From: Corydoras sp. C115
Taxonomy: Eukaryota > Chordata > Actinopteri > Siluriformes > Callichthyidae
Direction of reading: 5' to 3'
Assembly: GCA_019802505.1 (NCBI GenBank)
Contig: JAFMOC010000023.1
Span: forward strand, 1,649,001-1,713,000
Length of the DNA: 64,000 bases
The translations under genes were made by a program, and so were the position numbers. Below are positions 37,422 to 51,678 of the stretch, piece after piece. The notes under the pieces were generated by a model that was not told the DNA's origin, made no database searches, and worked only from the letters and a program-made list of their open reading frames with translations. Numbering within the stretch: position 1 is the first letter of the stretch; every line of letters starts with the position of its first letter.

Positions 37422-39317
37422 TTAGAGTCCTCGCTCCTTGCTACCTACGACTGGGGGAGAGGAGGGGGTCTGACAAGCGCGATTTTCATTGCACTCGCCC
37501 CTACGCCGCTATTTACTTTGAAACCCGATTAGAATGGACCGTCTATTGTCGCTAAAGAGGAAGAAACCCCAGTTAGACCGGGTGAAAAGCGAAGAGCGCG
37601 CTGGAGACGCGTGAAAGAAATCGTCGCTTCGGGTGAATGGGGCATTCTAGTGGCCCCAAAACTTTGGGATGCTTTGTTCCAAAGCTGCAGTCTTAATTAC
37701 AAATAGAACCTGCCACGATAGTTGATCTGGGTGGCTTTTTCCCGACACGCACCTAAACCATCGGTATCCATAGTCTTTCCACCTGTCTCGTCCACCTGTC
37801 CCAGATCAACCGACGCGCAGCGCGCGAACATTATATAGGCTACTTATCAATAAACATGATGCAAAAGTGGAACATACGATGCTCTAACGCGGCATCCACT
37901 AAGACCAGCTAGCCTATATAACGGGGATGCGGCGTAGAGGCGGCGCAGAGGCTGATAGCACCGAGAACCGGGTCGATTCTTTAGCTCATGGGGCAAACCC
38001 CAATTTTGGGAGCCTTACATCATCGTTTGGTTTGTTATTGTGTGACGGCGCTGTTTTATTGATCAAAACGAGGACGTAAGTTCCTGCTATACTGCCCAGG
38101 CGAACCGGCTTTTTGTGCATGCATGCTGAAGCTCGAGCTTTCCAGGCTTATAATGTCTGGATCGGGCTGCCATCTAGCGTACAGTAGCTAGACAATTACA
38201 AAAAAGGAGAAGTGCATAAAATGTTACACGGATTTCTAAAGAAACAGGCATATTCAAAATAGGATAACCAAGGTATATATGCGATCGTGAGTGAATGATT
38301 GCTGGATTTTAAAATATATTCTGCATTTTTATTAGATTTTTTTTTATTAAGGCTTGTGGTAATTTAAGTTAAACTTTTTGAGCAAAGCCTATCATTTTTT
38401 AAAAACCTCTTTTATAAATAGCCTGTTGCGGCTAAATCCTGCAATTGCACACGTAGAAGGCGAATTATGGGCAAAATCGGTCAATTGATCCGAATTTTAT
38501 GTTAGACAGGAAACAATATCTAGCGACACTGTTCTGTTCAGAGTGGAACCGCTATGAAAAAGTGCAGTTTTTTTTCCTCCGTCCATCCGCAAACGCACCA
38601 CGCTGCCCCCCAGAAAAAAAGGTGAAACGAACGGGATTAAATCAGACAAAGGGCAAACTTCTGTAAGTGTATCATCAAGATTTTACTCCACAGCCTGGAA
38701 AGAGAGCGAGCAAGAGGCGAGAGAGGGAGAGGGGCAGCGAATGGGAGCACAAGGCAGGAAAACAGCGAGAGAGGACAGAGGGAGATGAGGGAGAAGTGGA
38801 CACTGGCGCAGAAAGACGCGGATACCGCGGAGAGACCGCGCTTCGGAATCGGTCCTCCATCTCAAAGGCAAGTAAACTTCATCCGCATTACATCATATAA
38901 TCGGCAACACCTGCACGCGTCGGGAAATCGCAACCTCGTCGTAGAGCTGCAGTAAGAATCAACTAAGTGTAACGTGACGTTTCGGTTGCAGGTAAAAAAA
39001 AAGATGCGTCGGGTTTCTTACGCGATGCTCCCCAAACTATTGATGACTTAAGGCGTGTTGTTTTATTATCGAGCTAGTGGCTCGATCTTCATTGGTTGTG
39101 TAATTGCGAGTTTAAAAGCAAATGCACGTGATTTTTTTGTACCTGCGCATTTTGAGCTTATAGGATCGATGAAGGTTAGTTTGCGCAGTAAAGCCATCGG
39201 TTCATCCGTATATCAACAAAAATCTAAAGCCAAATGTAACACAATAACACAATGAAACAAATGCATTGCATCTGATGAAAATATAACTTTGAAAAACTAT
39301 ATATATATCTGCTAGTC

Positions 39318-39532
<215 letters not shown>

Positions 39533-39572
39533 TGTGTGGGTGTGAATGTGTGTGAGAGGTGAGAGAGACCAG

Positions 39573-39574
<2 letters not shown>

Positions 39575-39625
<51 letters not shown>
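39575..39625. repeat. (TG)n microsatellite
   Basis: About 25 units. It is the inverted complement of the (CA)n block at 39392-39450, so the two could pair. Confidence 0.95.
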
Positions 39626-39630
<5 letters not shown>

Positions 39631-40180
39631 TCTTGTCCATGAATACACAAATTAGTCTGTAAATACTAATAAAAAACGCAAGACTTGATTACGTAAAATA
39701 ATAATATGATGTGAGTATGACATTGCAGTCTTTTAAATCAGCAACTGAAAGTTAAAAAATTGACAAGTGTATTAGTTTGCGTCTCTTTTACCGAATTTCC
39801 CTCAGTCAGGGGTCATTTGTATTAGTTTCATGGAAGTTTTAATTTTAGATTAATAAATACCAATTTCTCACTGACCGCCAGAAATCGATTAGATTTGTTG
39901 AAATCATCATCAGAAGAAACTTTTTACACTTCGTTGCATTGTTTTCTTCTAGTTTTATAAAATGCATGCGATTATTTAGTTGACATATCTCGCCCATTTG
40001 CGCATTTTCAGGAAAAGAAACACTGTTAAGGTAATAAAATACCACATTTTACTGTGACCGCCTACTAAGTAAATATGCTCCGTGCAGTGAGTTAAAGCAC
40101 TTTAAGGGCACAGCAGGCACCATGAACAGGCGCATTTAAACCTAATGTAGGGAGAAAGTATCAGATTCTATAAACAGAAC

Positions 40181-40183
<3 letters not shown>

Positions 40184-40271
<88 letters not shown>
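40184..40271. repeat. (TA)n microsatellite
   Basis: About 43 units. Confidence 0.95.
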
Positions 40272-40273
<2 letters not shown>

Positions 40274-41198
40274 GATTGGATACATTTCTTCTACTTATTT
40301 TCGATGTTACAAGTTAACTTTCATTCACAGCTTAGTATTACATCAGAATGCAGTTGTATTAAGCTTCTGCTAGTCATTAATTTTCCTATGATGTTTCATA
40401 AAGTACTTTCTTTGCACCACAATCTCATCGGGATGATGGGGACTGAAATATCCTGTCTTTATTAAAGAAAAAAAAAGGTTTATTATACATAGCAGTGTCT
40501 AACTATCTAACTACTGCCTTACAAGCGCATCACTGCCAGGATAAAAAAAACCACTACAATGTGTAGTATTGCTACTTATTACAACACAAAAAAGACAAAC
40601 ATGGCTGCTATATATCATAAAAACTCTGCAGTCAGTATGACGTGTTTGTGCTTTTGGATAAATTGAGATAAAAGTAACACAATAGTTGTTAGTATTAAGT
40701 ATAAGATACAAGTATTAAGTTGTTAAAAATAAGTATAAATTAGGGTTATATGCAAATAATTGTGTATTTCTAAAATATTAGAATTTCATAGTGAGTAAAA
40801 AAAATGATCATTGAAAATGATATGTAATGTTTTAAAGTAGATAAGAGAAGCATTTCTCCTCCACTTGTTTGGCTTTACTCTGCGCGCTGCTTTTGCCTCC
40901 TTGCACACCCATTGTAGAGGTTTTGTGGCTTTGAGTAGTTTGGGGCTGAAAGGGAAGAGGAGGGGGCTTTTGTCCGATTTGATCCTCTGACTATTTAAGG
41001 GGCTCAGATTGGTGTGAAAGGGACGAGAAGGTCACTCGAAATCGCCTTTTATCCGCTGGCGTTTTCTGTATGGATCAGCAGGTTTCAATGGACATCATCT
41101 AATCGCTCTTAATGGAAAGCGTAGTCGTGAGAGATGGACAGAATTCCGTCAAAATACGCGACGTTCGACGTCACAATGAGCCCCACACGTAAAACTTT

Positions 41199-41379
<181 letters not shown>

Positions 41380-41451
<72 letters not shown>
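41380..41451. repeat. (TA)n microsatellite
   Basis: About 35 units immediately following the AT-rich palindrome. Confidence 0.95.
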
Positions 41452-41454
<3 letters not shown>

Positions 41455-42920
41455 TTTATTTATGACCAGGATCTGTCTGCGTTCTGCAGTCTGGATGTTA
41501 CTCAGATGTCAAAGGCCAGACTGATGCATTCGCTGCTGTTGCGTGTATATTGTTTGCGAATAGTGTAGTGCGGACAGTAGTACAACTGAAATGACTGAAA
41601 TGAATTAACATGATTTAGTCGAGCCCATCGTCATCCTACCCCCCACAAGTTGGTTAACAACCATGGTTATTTATTAAGTTCCAACAAAATGCGTAAGGTT
41701 GAAATAAACTCACAACTGTGCTTAGAGCCTGAGCAGCGGTGCACAAGCCACACCAATCGGCTGCACTTTTGTCATTTTGTGTAGGTAAAAAGAAGAATCA
41801 CTTTTCCAATTAACTCATGGTAAGAACGTCTAGTGAGAGGGCCTGTCAGTTTTCAGCTGGAGGTAATGGCTTTATTGCGCACAAACCATCATCTATTTAG
41901 AGCACACGTGCTAATTGCGTTGGACGCTCTCGGAGACCAAGATCATAAATTTGCTCAAAGTTAAAACAAGCCTGGGTCCACTGCAAATTAGGCTAGCTTA
42001 CACCTTTGAGGTTCATTGAAAAAGAAACAAAACCAAGGACAGATGTGCGCCGGGATGCTCAGTCAAATATCCAAGGGAATAACTTAGCACAGCAAGTTCA
42101 CAAAGTGTCAGAGTAAAATGATTTAATGGCACTTTATATGTTTGTTCTGGAGCAGTGTGTCCGCTATTTACAAATGCCACATCTTCTTCAATCGTACGAA
42201 GTAATCAACGTTGTGTGCGCAGCAATTACAAAAACACAGACGCAAAAAATTGCGCACGGGTTTACATTGCACTGAACCGAGCTGCACTGTGTGATCGATT
42301 ACAGGACATTACTAAGCTGCTGCTATAAACCTTTAAGTAGCTTTAACTATTAAAAAAAATTAACGTTTAAAAGTTATGTCAAAAAGTTCAGAAAGGTGTT
42401 AGTGGAATTCAGCAACGTGAGCTGTTTGGATATAATGTCCTTAATTATTCTACAGTGGATCGACTAGGCTAATATGAGTCAGGTTTAAACCTCACCTTAC
42501 TGTGTATTGATTTTTGGAAACAGGTGGAAAAAGAAAGGAGGGGATAAGTGATTTTTTAGAGGAGGATTTAGCTTGAGAAATGCGCCGCGCGCTCTAATGG
42601 TGGATTTAAACCAACACTCAGCAGGCGCTTAATTGGAATTGGGTCTGCCTAAGCTATTCCTCATTTCTGTAACAAAGCAGGAATGTGCAGATTCATAAGT
42701 TAAATAAATACAGCAAAGGGAAGATGGAATACAGACGGGAGACGTGATGCACGGTGTGTCTAACATGTAGTTATCACTTGCAGAAACAACGCGTGACACA
42801 GAGAAACTATTCTGCAAGTATAGAAGAAGAAGAAAAATGATATGATTTGTAGGTTCTTTAACAGAAATACGTGTTGTTCATGTTACAATGATTAATTAAC
42901 ATTAATTTTAACGGCACATT

Positions 42921-43031
<111 letters not shown>

Positions 43032-43564
43032 CACACTTTAAATAGGAATTAAAACTCAAAACGCACCGTTGAACAGGTATGAAGAGTTGTGCTCAAGTTA
43101 TAAACAAAATAGATATATACATATAATATACATATAATATACAAAATATAACTTGTTAATTAAAAAAAAAAACAAATTTAGATTGTATTGGACCTGCTTT
43201 CAAACTTATTGTCGCCCTGGCTACAGCAAAAGTATGTGGCCTAAAAAAAAAAAAACTTGTAAGGGGATTTTAAATGGGGCTTAATATTTGAATATTGTAT
43301 ATTTAAATAAAAAAAAAAAAAATACTACTAATAGTATTAAATATACTGCAGTCTAATTGTCACACACAGATTTACATTATATACTGTGTGTACTGTATAC
43401 TTCACTGTATACTCCGCATGTAGGTATACACTATATAGTGAGTGTAGAAACAAGTAGGAGGCTAATAAGTCTCTGGTAAGTGTATAAACTATATAAAATT
43501 GCACACCTACACCTATGCAAAAAAAAAAGATTTATGTCAGATTGTTTTGTTTTTGTTTGAGATG

Positions 43565-43720
43565 GCTTTCTCCAATATTTTGGTGTAGGTCTATGTAAAG
43601 GTCAGTCTAGGTCCAGTCATTCAGATTATTAATAATCATTAAGCTTATTAATGAGGCCAGGCACAGATGTTTGACGAGAGGGTCTGGCTAGCAATTTTCA
43701 TTCTAGTTCAGCCTAAGTTT
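43565..43720 (-). mobile_element. Tc1-like transposon fragment
   Basis: Plus-strand strings ATGAGGCCAGGCACAGATG, TTGACGAGAGGGTCTGGCT and GCAATTTTCATTC match, with mismatches, the same segment of fish Tc1-like elements as the 44.3 kb copy. Transposase sense is minus. It is only a fragment and is inactive. Confidence 0.6.
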
Positions 43721-44283
43721 ACAGGGTAAGTTAAAAAATCTTTTTTTAATTACTAGGAAGGAAGAATTAACGAAAAGTGTATTTATTTTATTTGTTGGCC
43801 ACAAAATCAGGAAATTAAGGAATGATTTGCAATAATCTGGAAAGAAGCTTTGTCTACATAAACATACTCCTCCATTGTATTCATGAATTTGTGCTAAAAG
43901 TGAAGTGAATCTCGATCTTTGTGAGTAATTTGTTGTTCTGATTTCCTGACAGGCCTGTCTAACAACGAAACCTGAGCAGCTGCAGGTATGTCTACACACA
44001 CATGCCCACACACAGTGAAATTATCTCGTAATACTTATGATATCAATCTAATGGTCTAAAGCACAGATTTTTTTGCACATTTTATAAAACATTATTCTAT
44101 TGATTTAAGGAGACAGGTGGTAAGAGCAAATATTAATTTAATTGCTCTCTGTTAACTCTAATTTTTTACTGAATTCACTGCTACATAAAACTGCACCCAA
44201 TTTATTTACATAATATATCAAATCAACCTCCTGAATATGTAAAGTAACATATAATAAATAGTAGCAGCTTTTATCTGGTGCTA

Positions 44284-44725
44284 AACTGTATGGACAAAAG
44301 TATTGGGACACCTACATATTATACCTACAAGTATTATTACTTGGTCCCACCCTTTCCAGATAACAGCTTCTATTTCCCTGGTAAAGCTTTCTACGTGTAT
44401 GTATCGTGTACGTACATTTGCCTATTCATTTAGAAAATCTTTGTATGAGATCTGTTGTTGGATGAGAGGGTCTCGCTTGCAATTTCCATTCCAGTTCAAT
44501 GCAAAAGTGTGTAATGTGGTTGAGGTCAGGGATCCGTGTGGGATGGTCCTTCCATACTTAACTAACAGTAACTTACCAGTAAGGTGAGGACCAAAAAGGA
44601 CCTTCCCCAAACTGTTCCCACAAATTTGGAAGCATACACTTGTCTACAACACGTGACCATGTGCTTGATCCTTTACACCTGTGGCAATGGGACTGAACAA
44701 AACCCCTGAAAATGTGTTCTGGTGC
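44284..44725 (-). mobile_element. internally deleted Tc1-like transposon
   Basis: It begins with a terminal inverted repeat sequence (TATGGACAAAAGTATTGGGA) and ends near the opposite side with CACCTGTGGCAATGGGACTG, both known from fish Tc1-like elements. Between them is a decayed transposase segment on the minus strand with an LNWNGNCKRDPLI-type echo of the LWDELERRLRARP motif. The right terminal repeat is missing. It is non-functional. Confidence 0.72.
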
Positions 44726-45081
44726 TTTTGCCTGAAATAACATGTGTAATGCAAATACATTAATTAGAAAGACATACTAAAACCAATATTTAGTAAACCA
44801 CCTCACAAATAAATAAGTTACAATATGCAGTGCCAGCTTAAAAAATGATCTTAGCCTTGTTTATCATTTTTCAAACAAAAGCAACTGATCAGGTGTTTAA
44901 CAGACAAATGCAGATGAAATCCTGTCATGATAACATGTCCACTGTTCGCTCATACATTCTATTAAATCATGGCACCTATCTCATCATCACCATGTTCTCC
45001 TGAGGACAAATGGTTAAATGATGGCTCCGTGCATTGCACACTGAAAGTGTGATCCGAGTCTCCTTTGTTTAGAACATGCGT

Positions 45082-45097
45082 TGACCCACACTGACCT
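45082..45097 (-). promoter_or_regulatory. DR4-type nuclear receptor element
   Basis: On the minus strand the site reads AGGTCA, four bases, GGGTCA. COUP-TFs accept direct repeats with various spacings (family knowledge), so auto- or cross-regulation of nr2f1a is possible. Confidence 0.3.
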
Positions 45098-48000
45098 GGA
45101 TTATACAGCTAAGCCTTTTTTCCTCCTCATCTTTAATAGACCAATTCATCCACTCATTCAAAATTCATCGCACCGGTCAGCGTTTATAGAATTTCTTTTA
45201 ATCTCAGCCTTGACGAGCTCATGTAGTCAGTTCGGTTATTTTTCTGTGTGCAATTACGACTTCTTTAATCAGTGGGCATGCCGTGGCCATTAACCGTTTT
45301 CAGCAGCCTGAGCACAATGTGACCACGTTGCTATGATACAGCGATTTTTATCTGATCGCATAAGAACCAACATGTATCCAAGCTCACATATAGAAAAACA
45401 AACACAGGAAGCACTATGGCTGTATCTTTTTGCATGCGCTCAGACTGTACACTGTATGTCCTTTCTAGCCTCTCTCTATCGGCTCTATCAGTCTGCTCCA
45501 GGGAAAGAATGCAGCCATCATCTGTAAACATGCACATTCCTTCAGGCAAAATTATTCATATTTACTTCTGAGTACCATATTGTAACCTTTATTCACCAAT
45601 AAATAAATACAAGTACAAAATACGTACAAAAATCAGTGGCTCACAATTGTTAATTGAATTATTGTTTTTTTTAATCCTCCAATCTAGTATAAAATATAAT
45701 AAATGTATTATATATTAAAGTCATTAAAGTCATTAAATTTACACAAGAGCCACCAGGATGAAAAAAAAAGTTTAAATACGAGACACTGAATGAAAGAATG
45801 TTTATAATGAAGACAAAAATGACATTGATTTTAACCACCTTTTGAATTCATAATGCTAATTATGTGTTGTTAGCATTGCAAATGATAATTGCCTTGTGCA
45901 TGCTTATAATGTGACATGTCTCACAAACACACAATTCATTCCTGCATCTCTTTTGTGTCCTGCAGCTTTCTCCTATTTTGTGTGAATGGCTTATGCCATC
46001 ATTAACAAAAGATTCATCAACAGATTCCTTTATCGTACTCGGGTCGAAGGTGAGTAGCAACCCCTATAACAACGACAAGAAAAGCAGCCTATTCGTAGTT
46101 TCGACATTTTTGATGGAGATGTTACTGCGGCTGGTTCGGGCATGTCTTCTATAGCGTACATGAGGATTGCAGGTAAACATGGCAAGCCACAAGAATAGTT
46201 AAAACAAAAAAAACTTGGAAACAAAAAAGAGTATAAATCTTAACTTTCTTGCTGCAGGTACTGTAAATCTCACTGTTTGGTTTGCATGGTGTATTTCAAC
46301 AAGTTGCCGAATAAAACAATCACAAAGCATTCGTATCTCACTGTATCTTATTTCAGTCCCGGGGTCTCTCTTTGTCCATTGTCAGATGGTTTATTAAAAA
46401 TGTTATGCTATGCAGCTCTCAACAGACCAAGCTGCTCGCCTGTGCGGACCATGCGATCAGATCCCCTATGTGGTTATGGATTTATTATCGTATAGCAAAA
46501 CTGTGGCATGCGTTTGTTGCTGATTTTTTAGATGGTGGATATATTGCAAGCCAGCGTTGCTGAGATTTCAACATCCCCTGATGACGAGGACGAACGAGCT
46601 TCCAGCCTCAATTTTGCGGCTAATGACACCTGCCCCTTTCATCAGACTGCAGGCGAAGCCATGGGAATGCTCACATGCAACAGAGGGTCTGAATGTTGGA
46701 ACAATGTGCGTGAATGTGCTGCCACATGAACAATGCAACACCACATGGTGAGGTGATGGTGGGTGGAAAAAAGATCTCTGTTTTCAATGCCCACCCCCAC
46801 TGTGATTCCCCTCTAGCTTTCTTCTTTCTCAATTTTTCTTATCCTCAGTAAACCTCCTGATACTCCTTCTCTTGTGTTTATCTCATACCTGTTTAAAAAC
46901 TGCCAACTCCATTACCTAGAATTTATAAGGAGTCACCGCTCTAATAAAGAACACTTGGTGTTAGGAGTGTCTTTTATCTTGTAGTAGTTATATTCATGAA
47001 TTGACATCCTGTACCTTCATGTTCAGACACTGGACCATGTAGCTGTAGCTGTGTGGCACCTACCTATAAAGTTTGTCGAGCCTTGAGGGAACCTTGTCTT
47101 GTGAGTGTGGGTATTTGTTTGTGTGTAAATGTAAGAGAAAGTGTGTTGTGCAAGCCCTGTCCCTTGGGGCTTTCTCCCAGAGCCCAGACTCTCTGATTCG
47201 GTGTGTAAAAGCGCCTCTGAATGATGGATTACAGTGTCACTGCAGCCTGCGAAGGATTAATTTGTTTCATTGATTTCTCTTTAGGCAGAAAGCCAGCGTT
47301 TGCTGCTTCCCACCTCCTTCCCGGAGACTCCCGGTCGTAATAGACGGTAATGGCCTAAGACAAATCAACCCGTTTCTTGTAAAAATAGCAGCAAATAACC
47401 CTTGACTTCACATCACGAGCACAACTGGAGGGGTGCACAATTCCAAAGGCGTCTTTCACAGCGGGAATTAACAATGGGAGGAGGCACGGGCTGTGTCTGA
47501 ACAAAGTCATAAGTCTGAAATACTTACTGCCCCTACTCATAGCTCAAGATGGATTGGTAATGATTGTCTCTGTGACGTCCCAGGTTAAGTACAGCTTTCC
47601 ACCACTGATAACATAGACAGACGGCTGTTCAAGTGCTGTGAACTCTCTTACGTTACTAATACTATGTAGAATTGTTGCTAAATATTAGGGCTGTAGCTGA
47701 CCCTTTTAATACTGTTAATTATTCTGCAAATTATTGTCTAAATTAATTGATTGGATCTTTGATATTTAAGCAGTAATAGCTCTATAGCATTTCCTGTGAC
47801 AACAAGCTGGCCCCCCAATTGCCACCTCTAAATGAGACGTAAATCAGCTCACTTTTGCAAACACTCAATGGTAATATTTAAACATCGACTTTTATTTCAT
47901 AATCTCCACCATGTGCAATATGGTGAAATATAGTTGCCCCTCCCCAAAATAGCTACTGGCCCCAACCTGTCTCCACAATTCTACTGCTCTAGAGCCTCAA

Positions 48001-48105
48001 GATGATCTGTTGTCTTAGGTGACTACAAAAATTGCAGAAAATGTTAATAAATTATTGGCAATGAATTCAAAACAAAATCTTATAATCTTATAGATTGTTT
48101 TGGGT

Positions 48106-48291
48106 GCTGGGCAGTGGTTAGCACGTTTGACTCTCAGTGCTGGGTATCCGAATTCGAATCCCAATCTGGGTGGAGTTTCCATGTGCGGTTCGAAATTGCC
48201 CTATCTAAAGTACCCCCATATAGTGTGTGTTTGTCAGTGTAAGTAAGTGTGTGCCCAGCAACGTTCTCCCCTGGATAGGCATGGGCCAAAC
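48106..48291 (+). mobile_element. V-SINE-like element, sense, internally deleted
   Basis: Head (GTGGTTAGCACGTTTG, degenerate B-box), GGGTGGAGTTTCCATGTG, then a jump to the 3' part (GTGCCCAGCAACGTTCTCC). Confidence 0.75.
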
Positions 48292-49502
48292 ATGGGAACA
48301 CACGCTGACATAAACACTGAAAAAAATGCAAAGTTTCACTAAAGATAGATAGTAATAATGCTGTGTTTTTTTGTAGACTTGCAAAGTCAGCAGTCTTGAC
48401 AAACACCAAATACAAGGCCAGATAGTAGAAGTTAAATCGTTAACAAAATCTTCTTTCCTTTCAACTTTTGATTCACCATCCATCTACAGAACGCACTGTG
48501 GACTGATGACTTGCACTCAGCAATCCAGAGATCTCTCTTTTCCTATGACGTATCAAAGGCCTTCAGCTCTGATGCTGCGAGAGGATTAAGTAATCTCAAA
48601 CATGATACTGCCAGCTGGCTTTTCTCTCCCAAGACTGCTGCTGTCAAGTACTGTGTTCCTCTTAGGAAAAACAACAGTTCCCAGGGGTTCTTACATCTAT
48701 AAGTGGCCCCAGAAAAGGTTAGTCGTCAGGTAATTGTCCGGCTCTGGTCGGGCTTATCTTAATCACAGTGCTTGAGCTTCAGTCTAAGTCACAGTTATGA
48801 AGCTAGTATTGCTAAGGGGAACGGCATCTAGACAGGGGGCTTGTTGTTCTTTTCCCCTTTCATTTTCCTTGCCTAAAGTAGTAAAACACTCGGTGATTCA
48901 TTGAGGGCAAATATGGGCTTTGGCTGCAGAATAAACCTCCTGTTAAAGATTGGAATAGCAATGTTAAAATTAAAAGACAATAAAGAAACCAGCACATTGA
49001 GAGCTAGTTATTAAGTCAAGACTTGCTATATTGATTATTGGCACCATGTAAATACAATTTTTTGAGCATTACTAAAGGCATTGCTGTTCTTGCTGCTAAA
49101 TCAGTGTTAAAAATCAGAGCCACAACAAAATTATTTTAAAGCACACAATCCTAGTGTCTGTTGTGGGCAATAATATTTCATGTAAATAACTATTCATGAA
49201 TTCATATGAACTGCGTATTTTTAAAGTTCAAATGCTCTTATCTTGTTTACGAATCCATATTCTTACTGCATGAATTACACTCTCATCATCTTCAAAGCGT
49301 CTTAATGAGACCCAAGAAGAAGAAGTCCAAGGGTGCGAGATAAAGGCTATATGGTGAGTGAGGCAACACAGTCCAGCCCAATTATATGATGCTATCTCAA
49401 CAGATTAGGTCAGCTCTGCCATCTTTTGAAATAATTTGTAACTACTTCTCAAGCACAAACAGAATAATCTAAGCATTTAAAAGTACATGTTTTTATCTTT
49501 AG

Positions 49503-49806
49503 TCATCTCATTATCGTCCGTTATACTAAAGTTGCGGGGTGGTTGCACATGCCCAACCATAGGAGAACATTTCGGGCGCTGGGCAGATGCACCCATGACA
49601 GGGTGCCAATACATTAATGGGCACACACTCACTCACACACAATATAGGGGCAATGTAGAGAAACCAATTCACCTTAAATCCATATTTTTAGACTGTGAGA
49701 GGAAAGCAAGTAACCCAGATCCCAGAACCCAGAAACTCCACACAGATCTGGATTCAAAACTGGATGCCCAGTACTGAGAGGCGGACGTGCTAACCACTAC
49801 ACCACC
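49503..49806 (-). mobile_element. V-SINE-like element, antisense
   Basis: Antisense copy from CATCTCATTATCGTCCG to ACGTGCTAACCACTACACCACC, moderately diverged. Confidence 0.8.
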
Positions 49807-49827
49807 TATTTTTATTCAATAAATGTG

Positions 49828-50055
49828 GTAGCTGGGTTGGTTAGTGGTTAGGGTGTTGGGCTATTAATCTGAAAATTGTAGGTTCAAATCCCTGATCCAC
49901 TGAAGTTCAAATTCAAATTCGGCCTTGAACAAGAACCATAACCTAATTGCTGCCAGGGTGCTATGTCATGGCTATCGCAGTGACTCCAACCAAGTTGGGA
50001 TAAGTCACTTTGGATAAAATTGTCTGCTAAATGACCAGATTGTAAATGTACAGAT
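49828..50055 (+). mobile_element. second tRNA-derived SINE family (RSg-1/HpaI-type tail)
   Basis: A tRNA-like head with A-box and B-box (GGTTCAAATCCC), a body with CTTGAACAAGAACCATAACC, and the tail AAGTCACTTTGGATAAAATT then GTCTGCTAAATGACC. That tail is shared by fish SINEs mobilised by RSg-1-like LINEs (family knowledge). Confidence 0.65.
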
Positions 50056-51345
50056 ATATGTACAGATTACACAGCATATACAAATTATCCCTGTCTTTAC
50101 AGGTTATATTGCATTGTAAGGATTTTGCTATCAGATTATTGTGAAAGTATGTGTAGAAAAGTTTAGAAGGAAGTATTATTTCCATTAGAATTAGTACTAC
50201 ACCTAGCAGCATTTGGTCCAATGTAACCTGCTTTTTACTTACATTCAACTATTTCTTTACTTTATTTAATTTTATTCCAATGCAGTCCAGTGATAAAAAC
50301 ATGCTCTAGTGATTGTTAGCTGGAAATGGTCTGCCAATGTCAAAGGTTCTAAGAGAGCTATAAGCAAATTACATGGTCTATCAATAATCGTAATGTGCAG
50401 GTCCATACTGTATGGAGCTGCAGGTCAAATTGATCACCTCGACCAAACATATCTGCAACATAGTCTGACCTAGGGGCCAAAAGGTTACCAGACACCATAA
50501 CCCTCCCTGCCTATATTCATTTGATTGCAGCTATGGTAAGCACCAAAGTATTCCGTAGCCTGGTCTACTGGGCTTGGAGAAGAGAGCTAAATATTTAAAA
50601 TAGCGTCTAAGTCAAAGGTTAGTACTTTTATAAGAATGCCTAAGAAGTGAAATGTACTACATATAAAATATCCATATTGCAGACAAGCTGACAATCATTT
50701 GAATAATAATTTTTGGCTCACTTTGAACTAATAAGTCAAGATCCTTGCAGGACTACACAAATAATAAAGGCAATCTTGTGCATATACATTACTTGGAAAA
50801 GTCCAGAACCTTTAATAGATCTAAAATATGAATAGGAGCGGTCATCTGGGTCACTGTGCATTTAGTGTAGGCGAGTACAGCCACAAGGTTAAAGTGAAAC
50901 TACATGGTACCAGAGAGCAGAGGACACGATGATTCTCATTTATGCAGGCTAGCAGTGATGATTTATGAGTGGAGATAAAGGGAGTGATGGGTGGAAAACA
51001 GTCTCTTTTTTCAAATGCCATCAGCTTCTGTAAATTCACTGCTTACTTATTCCATATCCATCATACTGTCACATGGAATCTCCACGCTATGCCTTTTGAT
51101 TCTATTACGAAAAGCAGCATTTGAATGGCATGAACAAAGCTGTTCCTGGAACATATCTCAAATTTTTCACAAGATAGTGTTTCTAGCATGTGACAACTTC
51201 GAGCATATTTCATAGCTTATTGAGCTCAAAATACAGAAAACTTTGCAATTAAATTTTTCATAACTTTTGTTCATTCAGTGGTTGTGTATATATGTCTTAT
51301 AGAAGCCCATTAAAAGCATTATGTCATAAATTTGTTTTTTAAAAA

Positions 51346-51678
51346 AGAGGTGGCATGGTGGCTTAGTGGTTTGCAAATCCACCTCTTGGTGTTGGGGTTC
51401 AAATTCCAAATTGGGTGGAGTTTTTTTGTTCTCCCCGTGTCTGCATGGGTTTCCTCCAGGTTCTCTGACTTCCTCCCAAAGTTGAAAAACATGGATTCAA
51501 GGTAAATTGGCTGCCCTGAATTGCACCTATATAGTATGTGTGCGCCAATGAGTGAGTAATGTGTGCCCAGCAATAGATTGGGGGCCTCTTCTGGGTGTAT
51601 CTGCCCAGCACCCAAAATGTTAGTCATGGAGAGTCCCCCTACACCCCCCCATGGAAGATAATGGATTGATGGATAAAT
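51346..51678 (+). mobile_element. V-SINE-like element, sense
   Basis: Head with a degenerate B-box, full central domain (TTCTCCCCGTGTCTGCATGG), 3' half and a GGATTGATGGATAAATG tail. Confidence 0.82.

Larger units (their letters stand above)
36020..37640. promoter_or_regulatory. CpG island over nr2f1a exon 1 and promoter
   Basis: CpG and GC content rise sharply relative to the flanks across exon 1, the putative 5'UTR and the upstream promoter region, as expected for an unmethylated developmental-gene promoter. Boundaries were judged by eye. Confidence 0.6.
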
